This document shows positions 21,393-32,777 of a DNA stretch of 64,000 bases, in pieces (position 1 is the first letter of the stretch; every line of letters begins with the position of its first letter). This DNA comes from Pseudevernia furfuracea (lineage: Eukaryota; Ascomycota; Lecanoromycetes; Lecanorales; Parmeliaceae). Position numbers and translations under genes: made by a program. The stretch is taken from contig JAIUPT010000020.1 in NCBI GenBank assembly GCA_022315425.1, positions 1,798,001 to 1,862,000 of the forward strand. Direction: 5' to 3'. Under the pieces are notes generated by a model that did not search any database, was not told where the DNA came from, and saw nothing but the letters and a program-made list of their open reading frames with translations.

Positions 21393-22207
21393 GACTTATC
21401 GTTGGCAGTGTGTCTGAAGGTCTGTGTCTCTGAGGATGGAGGATGTATTTATGTATGGAGAGAAAGGTTTGTGGCAAATCAAGGATGGAGGGCGGTCCGT
21501 ATGGAGACGCTCGGTGTGTAGGTCTGTGTTCCTAAGGATTAAAGATGTGTTTGTCTGAGGGGAGAAGAGTTTGTGGCAAATCAAGGATGGAGGGCGGTCC
21601 GGAGATGCTCGGTGTGATAGTAGGAGCTTTAAGCATAAACGGGGAAGAAACGTGAGATTCCCTTTGCTAAATGAGGCATCGATTCCGATACAGGACAAGA
21701 TGCAGCGCAGCGTAGTCGACATGCATTGTCCCCTTGCCTCGATATCACATCCAAATACGGGACTGTACTGGCCAATATACACTTAGAATGGGAAACAGGT
21801 CATTTTTAATCCCGGATTCTGAGGAGCGGAGATACCATATAAGCTGGCATATGTTTGATATTGTCGCCGAAATACGTGGTCTGGAGGCACACGTAAGGAT
21901 AGGTGCATATTTGAGACGCAAGGCGAGTACGTCCGAAAGCTTATCTCACATGAAACGGCCGTAAGGATCTTGTATGGTGTAGGAACGAGTTGTGAAATGT
22001 TGATGGCATGTTTGAATGATTGAATGATAGATCTAAGATCTATGACGAAAATGCAGCGCTATGCAATGCGTTGAAGCAGCTGTAGATCTAAATGGCGTTA
22101 AAGTCATCTCTTTCTCGCCAAAGCCTTCCAGTTTTGGAATGGCGCCAAGACTTTTTCGTGCAAATCTGTGGAAGATTTGCAAGCCAAATTCCTATTGATA
22201 AAGGTCA
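21393..22207. other. Intergenic region upstream of the peroxygenase gene
   Basis: It holds the tandem duplication listed separately and, further right, AT-rich sequence with no gene. The left part should contain the peroxygenase promoter. Confidence 0.5.
21419..21620. repeat. Tandem duplication, about 102-nt unit
   Basis: Two diverged copies start GGTCTGTGT(C/T) at about 21419 and 21521. Both contain TTTGTGGCAAATCAAGGATG and GAGGGCGGTCC, and both end near CTCGGTGTG. They lie within 230 bases of the peroxygenase start codon, so they could affect its promoter. Confidence 0.8.
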
Positions 22208-23747
22208 TTAAACAGGCAGAGGGAAACTGCCTGCCCAAGTGGCAATCTCCTTCTTCAATTCGTTGATTTCTGGCACCTCGCCTCCGGCGACCTTGGCCTT
22301 GAAGTCTTTCAGTCGATTCGACTCCTTTGGTAGGCTCTTCTGCACAACCTTGCAGATAGCTATGCAAGTATCAATGTAGTTAGCGATGCGCTTGAAGTCC
22401 ACTTCGCCCATGCCGCGGGTTGACATTGCCGGCGCTCCGATGCGAAGCCCATATGGTGTGAGGGCTGACTTGTCCCCTGGAATTGCATTCTTGTTGCATG
22501 CGATATTGACCTGTTCAAGGACAGCTTCGACACGTGCCCCGTCGAGAGCGTGCGCTCGGAGGTCAAGGAGAACCATATGGCTGTCTGTGCCGTCAGCGAT
22601 GAGTTTGTAACCTAGACGCTTGAACTCTATCTCCAGGGCCTTGGCGTTGTTGATGACACTTTGCTGGTACTGCTTGAATTCTGGAGTCATAGCCTGCTTG
22701 AGCGCAACAGCTAGAGCGGTGATGGTGTGATTGTGGGGTCCACCTTGGTGACCAGGAAAGACGGAGAAGTTGATAGGACCTTCGAGATCATAGAGAACCT
22801 GTTTACCGGTCTTGGGATCCGACTTTCTTACACCCTTGCGATAGAATATCATCGCTCCTCTTGGGCCACGCAGTGACTTGTGTGTGGTCGTAGTGACAAT
22901 GTCGGCGTACTCAAAGGGAGAAGGAATGACACCAGCGGAGATCAGGCCGGAAATATGTGCCATGTCAACAACCAGGTAGGCGCCGCAGAGATCAGCTATT
23001 TCACGCATGCGTTTGTAATCAATCAGACGGCAGTAGGCGGAGGTACCGGCTACAAGAACCTTCGGCCGGTACATGAGTGCGTTCTCTTCGAGCATCTCAT
23101 AGTCGATGATACCAGTCTCGAGATTGACACGGTAGGGGAAGGTTTCGAAGTAAGTTGAAATAGCAGATATTTTCTTCTGTGGCGTTTGATAACCATGACT
23201 TAGATGTCCGCCATGCGGCAGGTCCAAGCCCATCAATCTTTCATGCGGTCTCATAACGGCCTGGTAGACTTGCAGGTTGGCTGGGCTACCACTCAATGTC
23301 TGCACGTTGACGCCCCACTTCTCGGCATCAAGATCAAAAGCTTTGAGTGCTCGTGCTTGGCAAGTCAACTCAATGGCGTCGATGAATTCATTGCCTCCAT
23401 AGTATCTTGCTCCTGGGTAGCCTTCGGAGTATTTGTTGCACATGGGCGAACCTAGTGCATCGAAGACGGCTCTGGATGTGAAGTTCTCGGAGGCAATGAG
23501 GACGATTGATTCGCGTTGCCGTTGAATCTCTTGCTTCTGAAAGATGGCACGTTAGATGACATTTCGTACGTAGCAGGGCAAAGGCAGTGGCGAACCATTA
23601 TACCTGCAATCTCTGAATCTGTGTCCACCAAGGAACTGTGCATGAGCTGAAGGGGCGGTCAGCAGATGGAGATGGATCTTGAGCTGGACATAGAAGACTC
23701 ACGTCCTTGTGGGACTCTGGCAAGGCGTATGAACCCATGTCACCCAT
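22208..23747 (-). CDS. SHM2: Serine hydroxymethyltransferase, cytosolic
   Basis: The enzyme interconverts serine plus tetrahydrofolate with glycine plus methylene-tetrahydrofolate. Exons are 23703-23747, 23596-23646 and 22208-23536, all joined in phase 0, giving 474 residues. The N-terminus MGDMGSYALPESHKD has no mitochondrial targeting look, so the cytosolic form is inferred. The PLP lysine is about Lys252 in TTTTHKSLRGPRG. Other landmarks are IASENFTSRAV, CNKYSEGYPGARYYGGNE and the substrate loop LPHGGHLSHGY. It is divergent from GATB, with 298 bases between start codons. Confidence 0.96.
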
Positions 23748-24045
23748 GACCGACTTTGAATTGTGAGAGAGAGAGTGTGTGTCAAGTGAATGGGTATATA
23801 GAATACAATTAATGTGCCTAGATAAGAGTGTTGATGTGAGAGAAGGTGAAAGAGGCAAAAGGGCTGGAATACATACATCGAATCTCCTCCATCTGGCGCT
23901 AATGCACACCATCCCGGAGCTCGGTGTTCGGTGTCCAATACGTACCAACCGCGCCAGTCTAGATCCGTTCTAGCTCAAAAGCTGGTCGAGCTCTGCTTTC
24001 AGACCGAAGGTCGATCTTTTCTCTAAAGTTTCCGATGTACTCCCC
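23748..24045. promoter_or_regulatory. Shared divergent promoter region, SHMT / GATB
   Basis: These 298 bases separate two divergent start codons and carry an AGAGAGAGAGTGTGTGT stretch at about 23766-23782 (also read as CT-rich on the SHMT strand). The regulatory role is inferred from layout. Confidence 0.45.
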
Positions 24046-25937
24046 ATGTCTGTAGTGTCATGCTCGACGGCTCAGCAACTTGCAGCTTCTTCATTGCGGT
24101 CCGGCACCACTCACCAATGGCAGAGCCTTCGTATCACCTCATTGCAACAGCAATGGAGCATATCAATCCCTCACGCCAGGTCTTTACAAACAAAAGCCAC
24201 ACAAGCCAGCCATGTGCCTTTTCGCAAGCACTTGAAAGATGAGGCGAAAAGAAAGCGGGAATTTCAGAGACTTGATGTCATACAGGAGAATACTGTTAAT
24301 GCCGGCGGGAAGAGCAATGCTTCGAGATTGAGGAAGTGGAAGTTGACCGTGGGCTTGGAGATACATGCACAACTCAATACTGAGCGCAAGTTATTCTCAG
24401 ATGCAAAGACATCTGGAGATGGCGCGCCGAATTCCGATGTTGCTGCTTTTGATCTCGCTTTTCCTGGAACCCAGCCAGAATTTCAAAAAGCTACCCTCCT
24501 CCCAGCCCTCCGTGCTGCTCTAGGTCTCAATTGTGAGATTCGTCAGAGAAGCCAATTTGATCGCAAGCATTATTATTACCAAGATCAGCCTGCAGGCTAC
24601 CAAATTACTCAGTATTATTCGCCCTTTGCAGTGAGCGGCAATGTTCTTGTCTACGATCACGATGGCATTGCGCCTGAGGATGGAAGACTCGTCGACGTCG
24701 CTATTAAACAGATCCAGATGGAGCAAGACACAGCGAAGTCAAATCTACAGCCACCCTCAAATACTCTGCTGGACTTCAATCGTGTCGGACACCCTCTGAT
24801 CGAAATTATCACCTACCCTCAAATCCATCATCCTCAGACTGCGGCCGCCTGCGTCAGAAAGATACAGTCCATACTACAAGCCGTGAATGCCGTCACAACA
24901 GGCATGGAATTGGGAGGGTTGAGAGCGGACGTCAATGTCTCTGTAAGCCCCGAAGGTAGCGAAGCGCTGGGCCAGCGCACCGAGATCAAAAACTTGAGCA
25001 GCTTCAAGGCTGTTGAGGATGCCATCATTGCAGAGAGAGATCGGCAAATTGCAGTATTAGAGTCCGGTGGATCTATAGAGGGCGAGACTCGTGGATGGAT
25101 GCTGGGAAGTACTGAGACTAAGAAGCTTCGTGGGAAAGAGGGCGAAGTGGATTATCGATACATGCCAGATCCGGACATAGCACCGCTCACTATTGGCCGA
25201 GTAAGCCTCAGTCGTGATGCTCTCGCTCTGATGCCTGCTAATTCAATGACTACAGGATCTCATTGATCATGTTGACAGGACTCTTCCGAAGCTCCCAGAA
25301 GAAATAATCGCAAATCTTATGACTGTTTGCGAGCTGACTATGAAGGATGCAAAATCTTTGATATCCCTCGACAATGGTGAACGGTTAGACTATTTTGACG
25401 CTGTGAGGACAATGTGGGTCCTGGAGAATGACGCTTCGATATCAACCACGCCTCTCGATAAAATCGTCGGAAATTGGTACGTCTTCGTCATCCAATTCCA
25501 CTACTTGATTTGACATCTTCGCTTCTAGGGTCCTCCACGAGCTTGGCGGTCTTCTCAATGCCGCCCGTGTTCCCTTTTCTCCGACAATCGTTCCACCTAG
25601 GTCTATGGTGTTGATCCTCCAGAATCTGGGTGAGGGAAAGATTACAGGAAGTACAGCGAAAAAAATTCTTGCACTGGTATTTAACGGCGACGAACGAGAT
25701 ATAAACACAATCATCGAGCAAGAAGATTTGAGCTTGCAACGTCTGTCCCGGTACGAATACGTCACGATGGCGCAAGCCTTGCTCGACAAAGATCCTCAGA
25801 AAGTCGAACAGATTCAAAAGGGGAAGCAGCTCGGGAAGCTGAAGTTTTTCGTCGGACTAATGATGCGCCAGGGATCAGGGAAAGTAGAAGCTCAAAAGGC
25901 TGAAGCCGTGCTAGTGGAGCTTTTGGGCCTCAAGTAA
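24046..25937 (+). CDS. PET112: Mitochondrial glutamyl-tRNA(Gln) amidotransferase subunit B (GatB/Pet112)
   Basis: This is part of the amidotransferase that turns Glu-tRNA(Gln) into Gln-tRNA(Gln) inside mitochondria. Three exons are 24046-25200, 25256-25476 and 25529-25937. The introns are 55 and 52 nt (phases 0 and 2) and the protein is 594 residues. The N-terminus is rich in Ser/Arg/Gln without acids, as in a mitochondrial presequence. Conserved GatB blocks are VGLEIHAQLNTERKLFS, RKHYYYQDQPAGYQITQY, RVGHPLIEII, LRADVNVSV, EIKNLSSFKAVE and DYRYMPDPDIAPL. The C-terminal YqeY-like helical tail ends VLVELLGLK. Confidence 0.95.
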
Positions 25938-26802
25938 CAACCCATCGATTTCCCAGAAATTTTCCTTAGCAAATTCCGTTACTGCTCAAATGCAGACAAA
26001 GCGCTAAGCTCGCTTGCTCAGCATCCGGAATAAGGATCGATTGCAAGCTTCGTGGACTTTCCCAATAATATCGACAGTCAGACCATCAGGGCAATCACAT
26101 TAGTTCTTTTTTAGACTGCGGTGAGGTTTCAAGAGAGCATGCTCCCAGTCTACACCCGCATACCAAACGAATGCAAGGCTAACTCTGCGATCCGCTAGCC
26201 TTCTTTCACGATAAAAAACGCAAATGTTTACGTATGTTTAGATACCAAAAAACCTTGATATCAAGACCGTGTCACCCACTCCTTGATTTCCTCATTTCTA
26301 ACAACATATGTCCAGCCATTTACTGCTTTTGGCTACGTATCCTTCAATGCTCTTACCATTCGTTCTTCTGTCTTCGAAGGCCGACCATCAAAGCTTCTTG
26401 TACCCACCCCGTGCAAAAGTCATGGGAAAAGCGATGAGGCTCTACGAAGACGCATCTTGGAAAAACGGCAGCTCAGGGTTGCCGTGCGTGGTTCACTCTA
26501 TTCGCTTTGGCTCAATATTATCTTTGTAAAGCGGTCTATTGCCTGTTTTGGCAGAGCCTGATCATATCCTTCCGGCAGGCGAAAACTCTCTTCGTGAGCC
26601 GAACACGCGTGCTGAGTTTTTATTAGCCGTTACCTATCATAGTACATTCTTTCTCTTATCTCTCACAGTCACACGCAGTCATATCTCCGTTAAGTCATGG
26701 ACGTTGGGGAATATATATTTATGCTTCCTGAATTTTTTGGGAATATGCTTTTCGTTCTCGCATTATCACGTTGCTCTTGTGGTACTCGTATATCGTCATC
26801 CA
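25938..26802. other. Intergenic region between convergent GATB and arginase
   Basis: I see nothing beyond short chance frames and AT-rich 3' sequence. Confidence 0.5.
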
Positions 26803-27935
26803 TCACAAAAGAGTATCGCCCAGCGCGCACCTGACCAAGGAGCAACCCGCTCTGATTGTATCCGCAGCACCTACCGCCTCGAGAGAAGGATTGACTTCAA
26901 CCAAGTCCATAGCGACAAGACTTCCCGTCTCATGTACGCACTCGGCGATGTAGTCGCCTTCCCTCAAGGTTAGGCCTCCTCTCACCGGGGTTCCAGTGCT
27001 GGGAGCCCATTGAGGATCTAGAGCGTCGACATCAAAGGAAAGGTGAATAGGGGTATCGTGCCCAATGTGTCCCAGCGCCATTTCCATGACTCGGCCAATA
27101 CCGTGTCTATCAAAACTGTTAGGGTCGGAGATGACCACACTTCATCCGCTTTCCAGCGAAACGCGAGAAAGGAATCCATACTTATCGATATCATGCATGC
27201 TAAAGGCCTTTACCCCGTGCTCCCTCAAAATCTTCTTCTCCCCCTTATCAATATCCCTCAAGCCGATATACACCAATTTCTTCAAACTCAGAGCCTTCTC
27301 TTGTCCCAACCAGCCAAACATATCTGGTTTCTCTTCCTTTGCCAGTCCGGTGAGAAAAGCAACGGGCATACCGTGGATGTTACCGCTTTCGCTCGTCTCA
27401 GGCGTGTTGATATCCGCGTGTGCATCCACCCAAATCACCGCCATTTCCCTGCCAAGTCTTTCCTTGATGGCTCTAGACGTGCCTGCGACTGTGCCAATCG
27501 CGATGGAGTGATCGCCACCTAAAGTCAGTACCAGGCGACCGTGCTTTGCATGGTCGTACACTTGGTTGGCAAGCTGTTTGGTAACAGCGCTGACAGCGAG
27601 TGGGTTTTTCATGTTGCGGTAGTCCGGATCCGAGGAGGGCATGAGGCTGGAGTAGTTGTGGACTGTGTCATCGTGATGCAGGGTGTAGCCCAGGTCCTCT
27701 ATCAGCTGGGTAAGGAGGCCGGCGGATATCAGAGCGGTGGGTGCGGCATCCACGCCTGGTTTGCACTTTTGGAGGGGAAGTTAGCTAATATTCAGACATG
27801 GGGAGGGGACACATTTGTAGAGCAGGGAGATGAAAACAGGGCGTTTACCTGGCCGCCAGAAAAACCGACGGCTACTACCCCCAGCTCGTTGCTTGCGGAC
27901 AGGAATTTGGGGGGGATTGTAGAAGGCGAAGTCAT
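26803..27935 (-). CDS. CAR1: Arginase
   Basis: Arginase hydrolyses arginine to ornithine and urea with a two-manganese centre. Exons are 27849-27935, 27182-27765 and 26803-27106. The introns are 83 and 75 nt (phases 0 and 2) and the product is 324 residues, the usual length. The metal-binding motifs are all present: LTLGGDHSIA, VIWVDAHADINTP and SFDVDALDPQWAPSTGTP. For intron 2 the acceptor GATAG at 27107 was chosen over an earlier CAG because it restores the family sequence MHDIDKHGIGRVMEMAL. It is convergent with GATB. Confidence 0.95.
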
Positions 27936-28517
27936 TATTGTTGCTTTCAAAAGTCGCTCGAATGTGGAATGATGCCTGTCCAGGAGCTTTTCCTTTTAGC
28001 GGGGGTACAAGTTATTCCAAGAAAGTACATACCTCGAATCATGCAATCAGAGAATGGAAAGAAGAAGAGAAGGGACGAAAAGGCAGGTAAAGACAGTGGC
28101 TTTTATAGGGAAGGAACGCTGTGTGGATGAGCCAAAAGGTTCGGCCACAGCTCCACCAACGAGCAAGGCTCGGCAGAAACGTAAAATGCTTGGCAACCGC
28201 CGTCAAAAGCTGCGCTTAGGGTACAAACCCCTCGACATATCCCTGATCGCCCTCGGTCTACCAACTTCACGCCTTTCCCCTAAGTACAGGTCGAGCAGAG
28301 GTCGTCCCCTAAGTACAAGTATAAGAGATTTCAACCCTCTCCACTTTCTCAGACCCCCACGCTACATGTAGCATGAGTTCTGGACCTCTGTGGCTCTGCC
28401 ATGATTTTGATGGATAGATCAGAACCAGCCGGTCATAGCTGAAATCTTAAAACGAAATTCACGGATTATCCAATCCTGATGGTCGCATGAACTGTCGAAA
28501 AAACCTTGGGTACAATA
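27936..28517. other. Intergenic region upstream of arginase
   Basis: A small direct repeat (TCCCCTAAGTACA(A/G)GT, at about 28276-28292 and 28303-28322) is visible. A 106-codon open frame at 28054-28371 shows no protein-like pattern and I do not call it. Confidence 0.4.
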
Positions 28518-29540
28518 ATGCCAGGGACGAAAACCCAAGTCGGTCCTCGTGACCGGAGCGAATGGCTACGTAGGCAACGCGGTTGCGAAAAGCCTTTGTA
28601 CGAATGGGGGTGCATCACCTACGGACTCGTCCGCAACCAGGAGTACCAGGGCGTCCCCTCGGAGCGGACGAGATCGTCTCCATTCTCGGCTCGGCAAGCG
28701 ACAAAAGCTTTTTCGTCGAGAGATGCGCGACCCAGACACGATCCGCCTTCGACGTGATAGTCTCTTGTTACCGAGCAGGTGACGGACTACGTCCCGCAAC
28801 TACCACGACACCGTTGCCCTGGTGCGAGCGCTGGCGCAGGCAAGCAATACAGTGGGCCTCCGTCCCCTTGGTCATGTTTACGTCTGGGTGCAAGGACTAC
28901 GGGATGACTGCTCTCCAACGGCTCCGATGACCTCGCGCCTCCACACCGAAGACTTGCCGCTGAAACGCACCGCCGGTCCTCGTCCCCCGCGCGACCCACG
29001 CCCTCGAGATCTTCCGTCACACCGACCTCTTCGATGCCGTGGTCATCCGTCCCACCACCCTTTACGGTCTCAGCGGAAAGCTTCTACGGTCCCCCTCTTC
29101 GACGTAGCGACCAAGGCTGCCCGGGAAAGGAGTCGTGGAGCTCACGGCGGATCCGAAAAGCATCATGCATGGCAACTCACGTTGATGACCTGTGCCGAAG
29201 CTTACTGTGCAATTGCCGAGGCTGACCGGAGCGTCGTGAAGGGCCAGTGCTACAACAGTTTCCGGACGTAGGTACGAGACGCTAGAGGAGGTTTGCGAAT
29301 GCACTTGTCGGAGACTACGAGATCACAGGTGGGGTCAAATACTTGCCGGAGAAGGGAGAACACGGGGGGTGGATGTGGTGCAGATGGTGATTGGCTTCAG
29401 TCAATGGGTGGGTTCGGGAGAAGCTGAGACGTCATGTTGGATGGAGAGACAAAACGACAGCCCTTCTCTCCGACGCGGTGCATACGTATAGGAAAAGGTT
29501 CAACACTTCGTCCGCATGGCAGATGGGCGGCGGGCGGAAC
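28518..29540 (+). pseudogene. NAD-dependent epimerase/dehydratase pseudogene
   Basis: Pieces of an extended short-chain dehydrogenase follow one another in the right order but in changing frames. They are the nucleotide-binding VLVTGANGYVGNAVAKS (about 28543), ITYGLVRNQEYQGV, ADEIVSILGSASDKSFFVE and HDTVALVRALAQASNTVG. After these come FTSGCKDYGMT, FRHTDLFDAVVIRPTTLYGL (about 29020), FDVATKAAREG, MHGTHVDDLC-like and HVGWRDKTTALLSDAVHTYRK. At least five small insertions or deletions separate the pieces, so no functional protein can be made. The closest living family is fungal NAD(P)-binding epimerases of unknown substrate. Confidence 0.8.
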
Positions 29541-30239
29541 GCCGAAAAGGCAATAATAATAATTCAAATTCCCGTCAAGAGGAGCCTAGAGATCGGTGAA
29601 AGTCTCTTGGAAGCACACACACACACACCGAGAGGAAAGCCATCATCTGGAGCGTAGTAGAGTTGCAACAGCTTGACACCAAAGTGACTGATTAATCAAA
29701 TATCAAACCCTCTAGTTTCCACGCTCTGTGATATCGTAATTTTCTATAGATACTACACTTTTCTCGGCCGTAATGTCTCCAACTTTAGTGTCCATGATGG
29801 GAAAGATTCTGTGGGGGGAGGGTGGGGGGAAAGGGGGCTACTATTGAGACATCGATTTACTTACCCAGAGATCTTTTTCTGAGCAATTAGAAAAAAAGCT
29901 GCAACGGTCCAGAATTGCATCGTTTGCACGCTAGTCAATGATGACGACCAAAGCCGTATGATCTCACAGTGTTTGGTTGAGATGTATGGTCGTGGAAGTT
30001 GTGGGTTGGGTTCTGTGTCTTTGTCTGACCTATGCTATGCCGGTCCTTCCTCTCTCTAGCTACTATAGACACGTACGTATTGCAGGGGTATCTGCTCATG
30101 TACATGCACCCCGTGGAAAAGACACGAGCGAAACATCTTTCCGCTTCTCTCCTCCCCAAAGTCGACCGGAGTGGGAAACTCCCCTGCTTTTGCTCCCTAA
30201 GCCGAGTAAGGCGACCTCTCATGGTGATTCGGATGGTTG
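29541..30239. other. Intergenic region
   Basis: It holds a run of ACACACACACAC near 29617, a G-rich stretch near 29815-29838 and short chance frames. I see no gene. Confidence 0.5.
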
Positions 30240-32091
30240 TCAACACAGCCAGAAGTAATGTAAAAGATAGTCATGCGTGAAAGTCTCGTCAGCACTGACT
30301 GCGGCACCTTTGGCTACTTCCCTTAGTACAGTAGATAAACCGCTTGGCGATGGATATTGGTAGTCAAAGTTATAGACCCGGAAGCGCATGAGGTCACTGA
30401 CGGGGGTATGGGCCACGTGATGGGTTCCGATATATTGGTCCCTGTAGAGAGGAGCCCCGAGCGCAATAGTGTCAAAGGAGGACGACATCTTCTTTTTGTT
30501 CACAACATCTAGGAACATGGTCGCTAGACCCTTCACGAAGTAGTCCATAGGTATCGCGCAGTTTCTACTCAGGACAGGTAAATTGCGGATATTCAGCATC
30601 TCGAGATTCGGCATACGTCTGAAACACCTCCCAATCTAGGAAAATATCAGCATTTGCGCAGGGGTACAAGTGAATGTGGAAGGTGGTATTACACTGGGGA
30701 GTACAGTAAAGCTGCTTTACAATATAGTCGATGGGTTGGGAGGCGATCCCATTCCTACAATGGAATTCCAACAAGACAGACGGTACGCAAAATTGGGTGA
30801 GTCTCTTTGAAGTAGTTTTATCTGAAGGCGGTTGCTGAGTTTCAAAGGCGGGACTCATGAGCTCATTCTGTTCTGCGTGAGAAAGCTTTCGAAATTGGCG
30901 GAGAAATTCGGATCAGGATCTTCGAGCCTCACGAAAAGATCTTCGAGTGCACCGAGAGCCAGCTTTGATGAATCTCCTTGACCCATGAATAGAGAAAATG
31001 CTTGACTTAGTCCAGGGCATGACTCTAGTCTTAGCAAAGTGATATTGGTGAAATCGATGTCGAGCGCCATCTCCCCCCGGACGACACTCCCAAGATCGGG
31101 ACCACACAAGTACAATGATTCCAATGACAGGCTAATTAGCGGCTCCTGATCGGAGTCAGGAAGCGCCTTTTTCACCGCAGTTGCGAGCGAGGTTGTCACC
31201 TGGTCGTGTCGTGGATCTCTGTTAAGGGCGAAATCATACGCAATGCGAGAGTAGAAACCGAGACTAAGATGATTCAAGGTTTTGGCGTTTCTTACTATCA
31301 TTCTGGCTGCCGACTCGCAACCACCACTGTCGGGGTCCATACCTTCGACAGGTAGCGAGCGGATTCCTTCAGCCTCTGAGCCCAAGACATCGCAGGATGA
31401 GGACAATCTGCTCCAGAACAATACTCGCAAGCTGGTCTTCTGCCTCTTGAATAAAAGGTTCAAAGTCGAGACATCGAGCTCGCAATTATGATACCAACTG
31501 CTCGTCGGATAAGCTATTGTCCATGCATGGATGGGGAAGTCGGTGCTTCAGTCTACTAAAAGGGGAGATAACGTACCTGAATTCATCGAGTCTATTTTGA
31601 GGCAGCCTGATGATTAGCAGGCGAATGAAGGCATTCAGGGCATTCGATGCTGAGCTCTGCGGAAGATAGAATTGCAGCTTTCTCTCCTCCAGAAGTTCTG
31701 CCTGGGGTCTGATATCTTCAGATCCTTGCTGACTGTCTCGTAAGGGATCTTGTTGGGTCTTAATGACGAGCGCTGTGGTGTACTTGAGACCATCCCCAGT
31801 GGAGCCCAGCAGACCTTCCAAAGAGGGCAATCGTGACCATTTTTGGGGTACTTTGATGCTAACTGTCTCGTAAATCTTAGAAAGAATGACCGTCTTAATG
31901 GTCTTGCAAGTCAGACACAATCTGTTAAGGTCATGTGGATTGAGCTAAAGCATGTTTTGATATTAGATCCCACGTCTTTTACCCACTTTTCAAGGCGAAC
32001 CACTCACATGGTTCGCAATCAGACTCTGAAGCTCTGGTGGAAGTCCCACCAGAAGCGAAGTTTTGGATCCGGTCGTCCCAGGGTCTGTCAT
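30240..32091 (-). CDS. F-box-like protein, probably frameshifted
   Basis: The visible exons are 32008-32091, 31577-31944 and 31497 to about 30885. The coding thread then continues in another frame (about 30885-30700) and ends in a last exon to 30240. The N-terminus (LLVGLPPELQSLIANHLNPHDLNRLCLTCKT) is an F-box, the SCF adaptor motif. It is followed by IYETVSIKVP and a leucine-rich helical region of unknown fold. Around 30885-30890 the frame changes without a convincing intron. Losing one base there would join FESFL to HAEQNELMSPAFE, so a one-base deletion or assembly error is likely. The last intron is best read as GTGTAA...TTTCAG (ending near 30617). The paralogous ruin at 57322 shares exon borders and motifs. 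Confidence 0.5.
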
Positions 32092-32777
32092 TGTGGACTG
32101 ATCTGCAGTCGTTGAAGTGAGTTGTTGAGTGCCTGGGAAAAGCGGGTAACCGAGAAAGTGAGATCAGGATCGAGTCTTGATCACCTCATTGTATGCAAGA
32201 GAGACACGATGTGGGCCGTTGAACTGACGCAAGCTCAACTCCACAATGAGACACTTGAAGGTAAGATGATGCAATGTAATTATATAATTGAGTACAGTGG
32301 CTGATAGAATAGAAGGCTAAAAAGTTGCTATCAACTGTAAAAGGAAAAAGGGTATATATGTTGCAACTTGCAACACTTTTAAGACATTCGTCGATAATGA
32401 ACTATTCCAAAATCGCGTCCTGTAACGCGTCGAGCGTGTACCTTAGATAAGCCGACTTCTAGCCGGATAAGGCTTAGACTACAAGGTCTCTCTATCAGAG
32501 CGGCAGCTCGCGGGGAGGATCTGCCGCTCCGCCATCCGAGACTCTGGTGTTCCATCGGAAAGGCACATCAGCTCACGGCTGGCCGGGCATTATATGTACT
32601 TCTGTTTGCGGTAGATCTAATGGAGCTTTTGTTCGAACCATCCTCTGTGATCTTCCTAAGAAGCGTGCCGAATGAGTTGTCGACCTTTGTTGAATTGACT
32701 GTCGCAGCAGGTTCAAGGTCACAGTCCAGCTCTGGTCCGCCTGAATCAAGACATTGAAGCTGTTTGCAGTCCTACAT
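32092..32777. other. Intergenic region between divergent genes
   Basis: It contains AT-rich sequence around 32270-32400 and short chance frames. It presumably holds the promoters of the F-box-like gene (left) and the CoA transferase (right). Confidence 0.45.

Noticed and set aside
27107..27121. Earlier CAG acceptor in arginase intron 2
   Set aside because: It would insert NFDR before HGIGRV. The GATAG acceptor gives the conserved DIDKHGIGRV.
28054..28371. 105-codon plus-strand frame upstream of the epimerase relic
   Set aside because: Its composition is random-like and it overlaps a small DNA repeat.
30849..30890. 33-nt intron to explain the frame change in the F-box-like gene
   Set aside because: The donor would follow the in-frame TGA, so the stop would stay in the message, and the length is below normal intron size.
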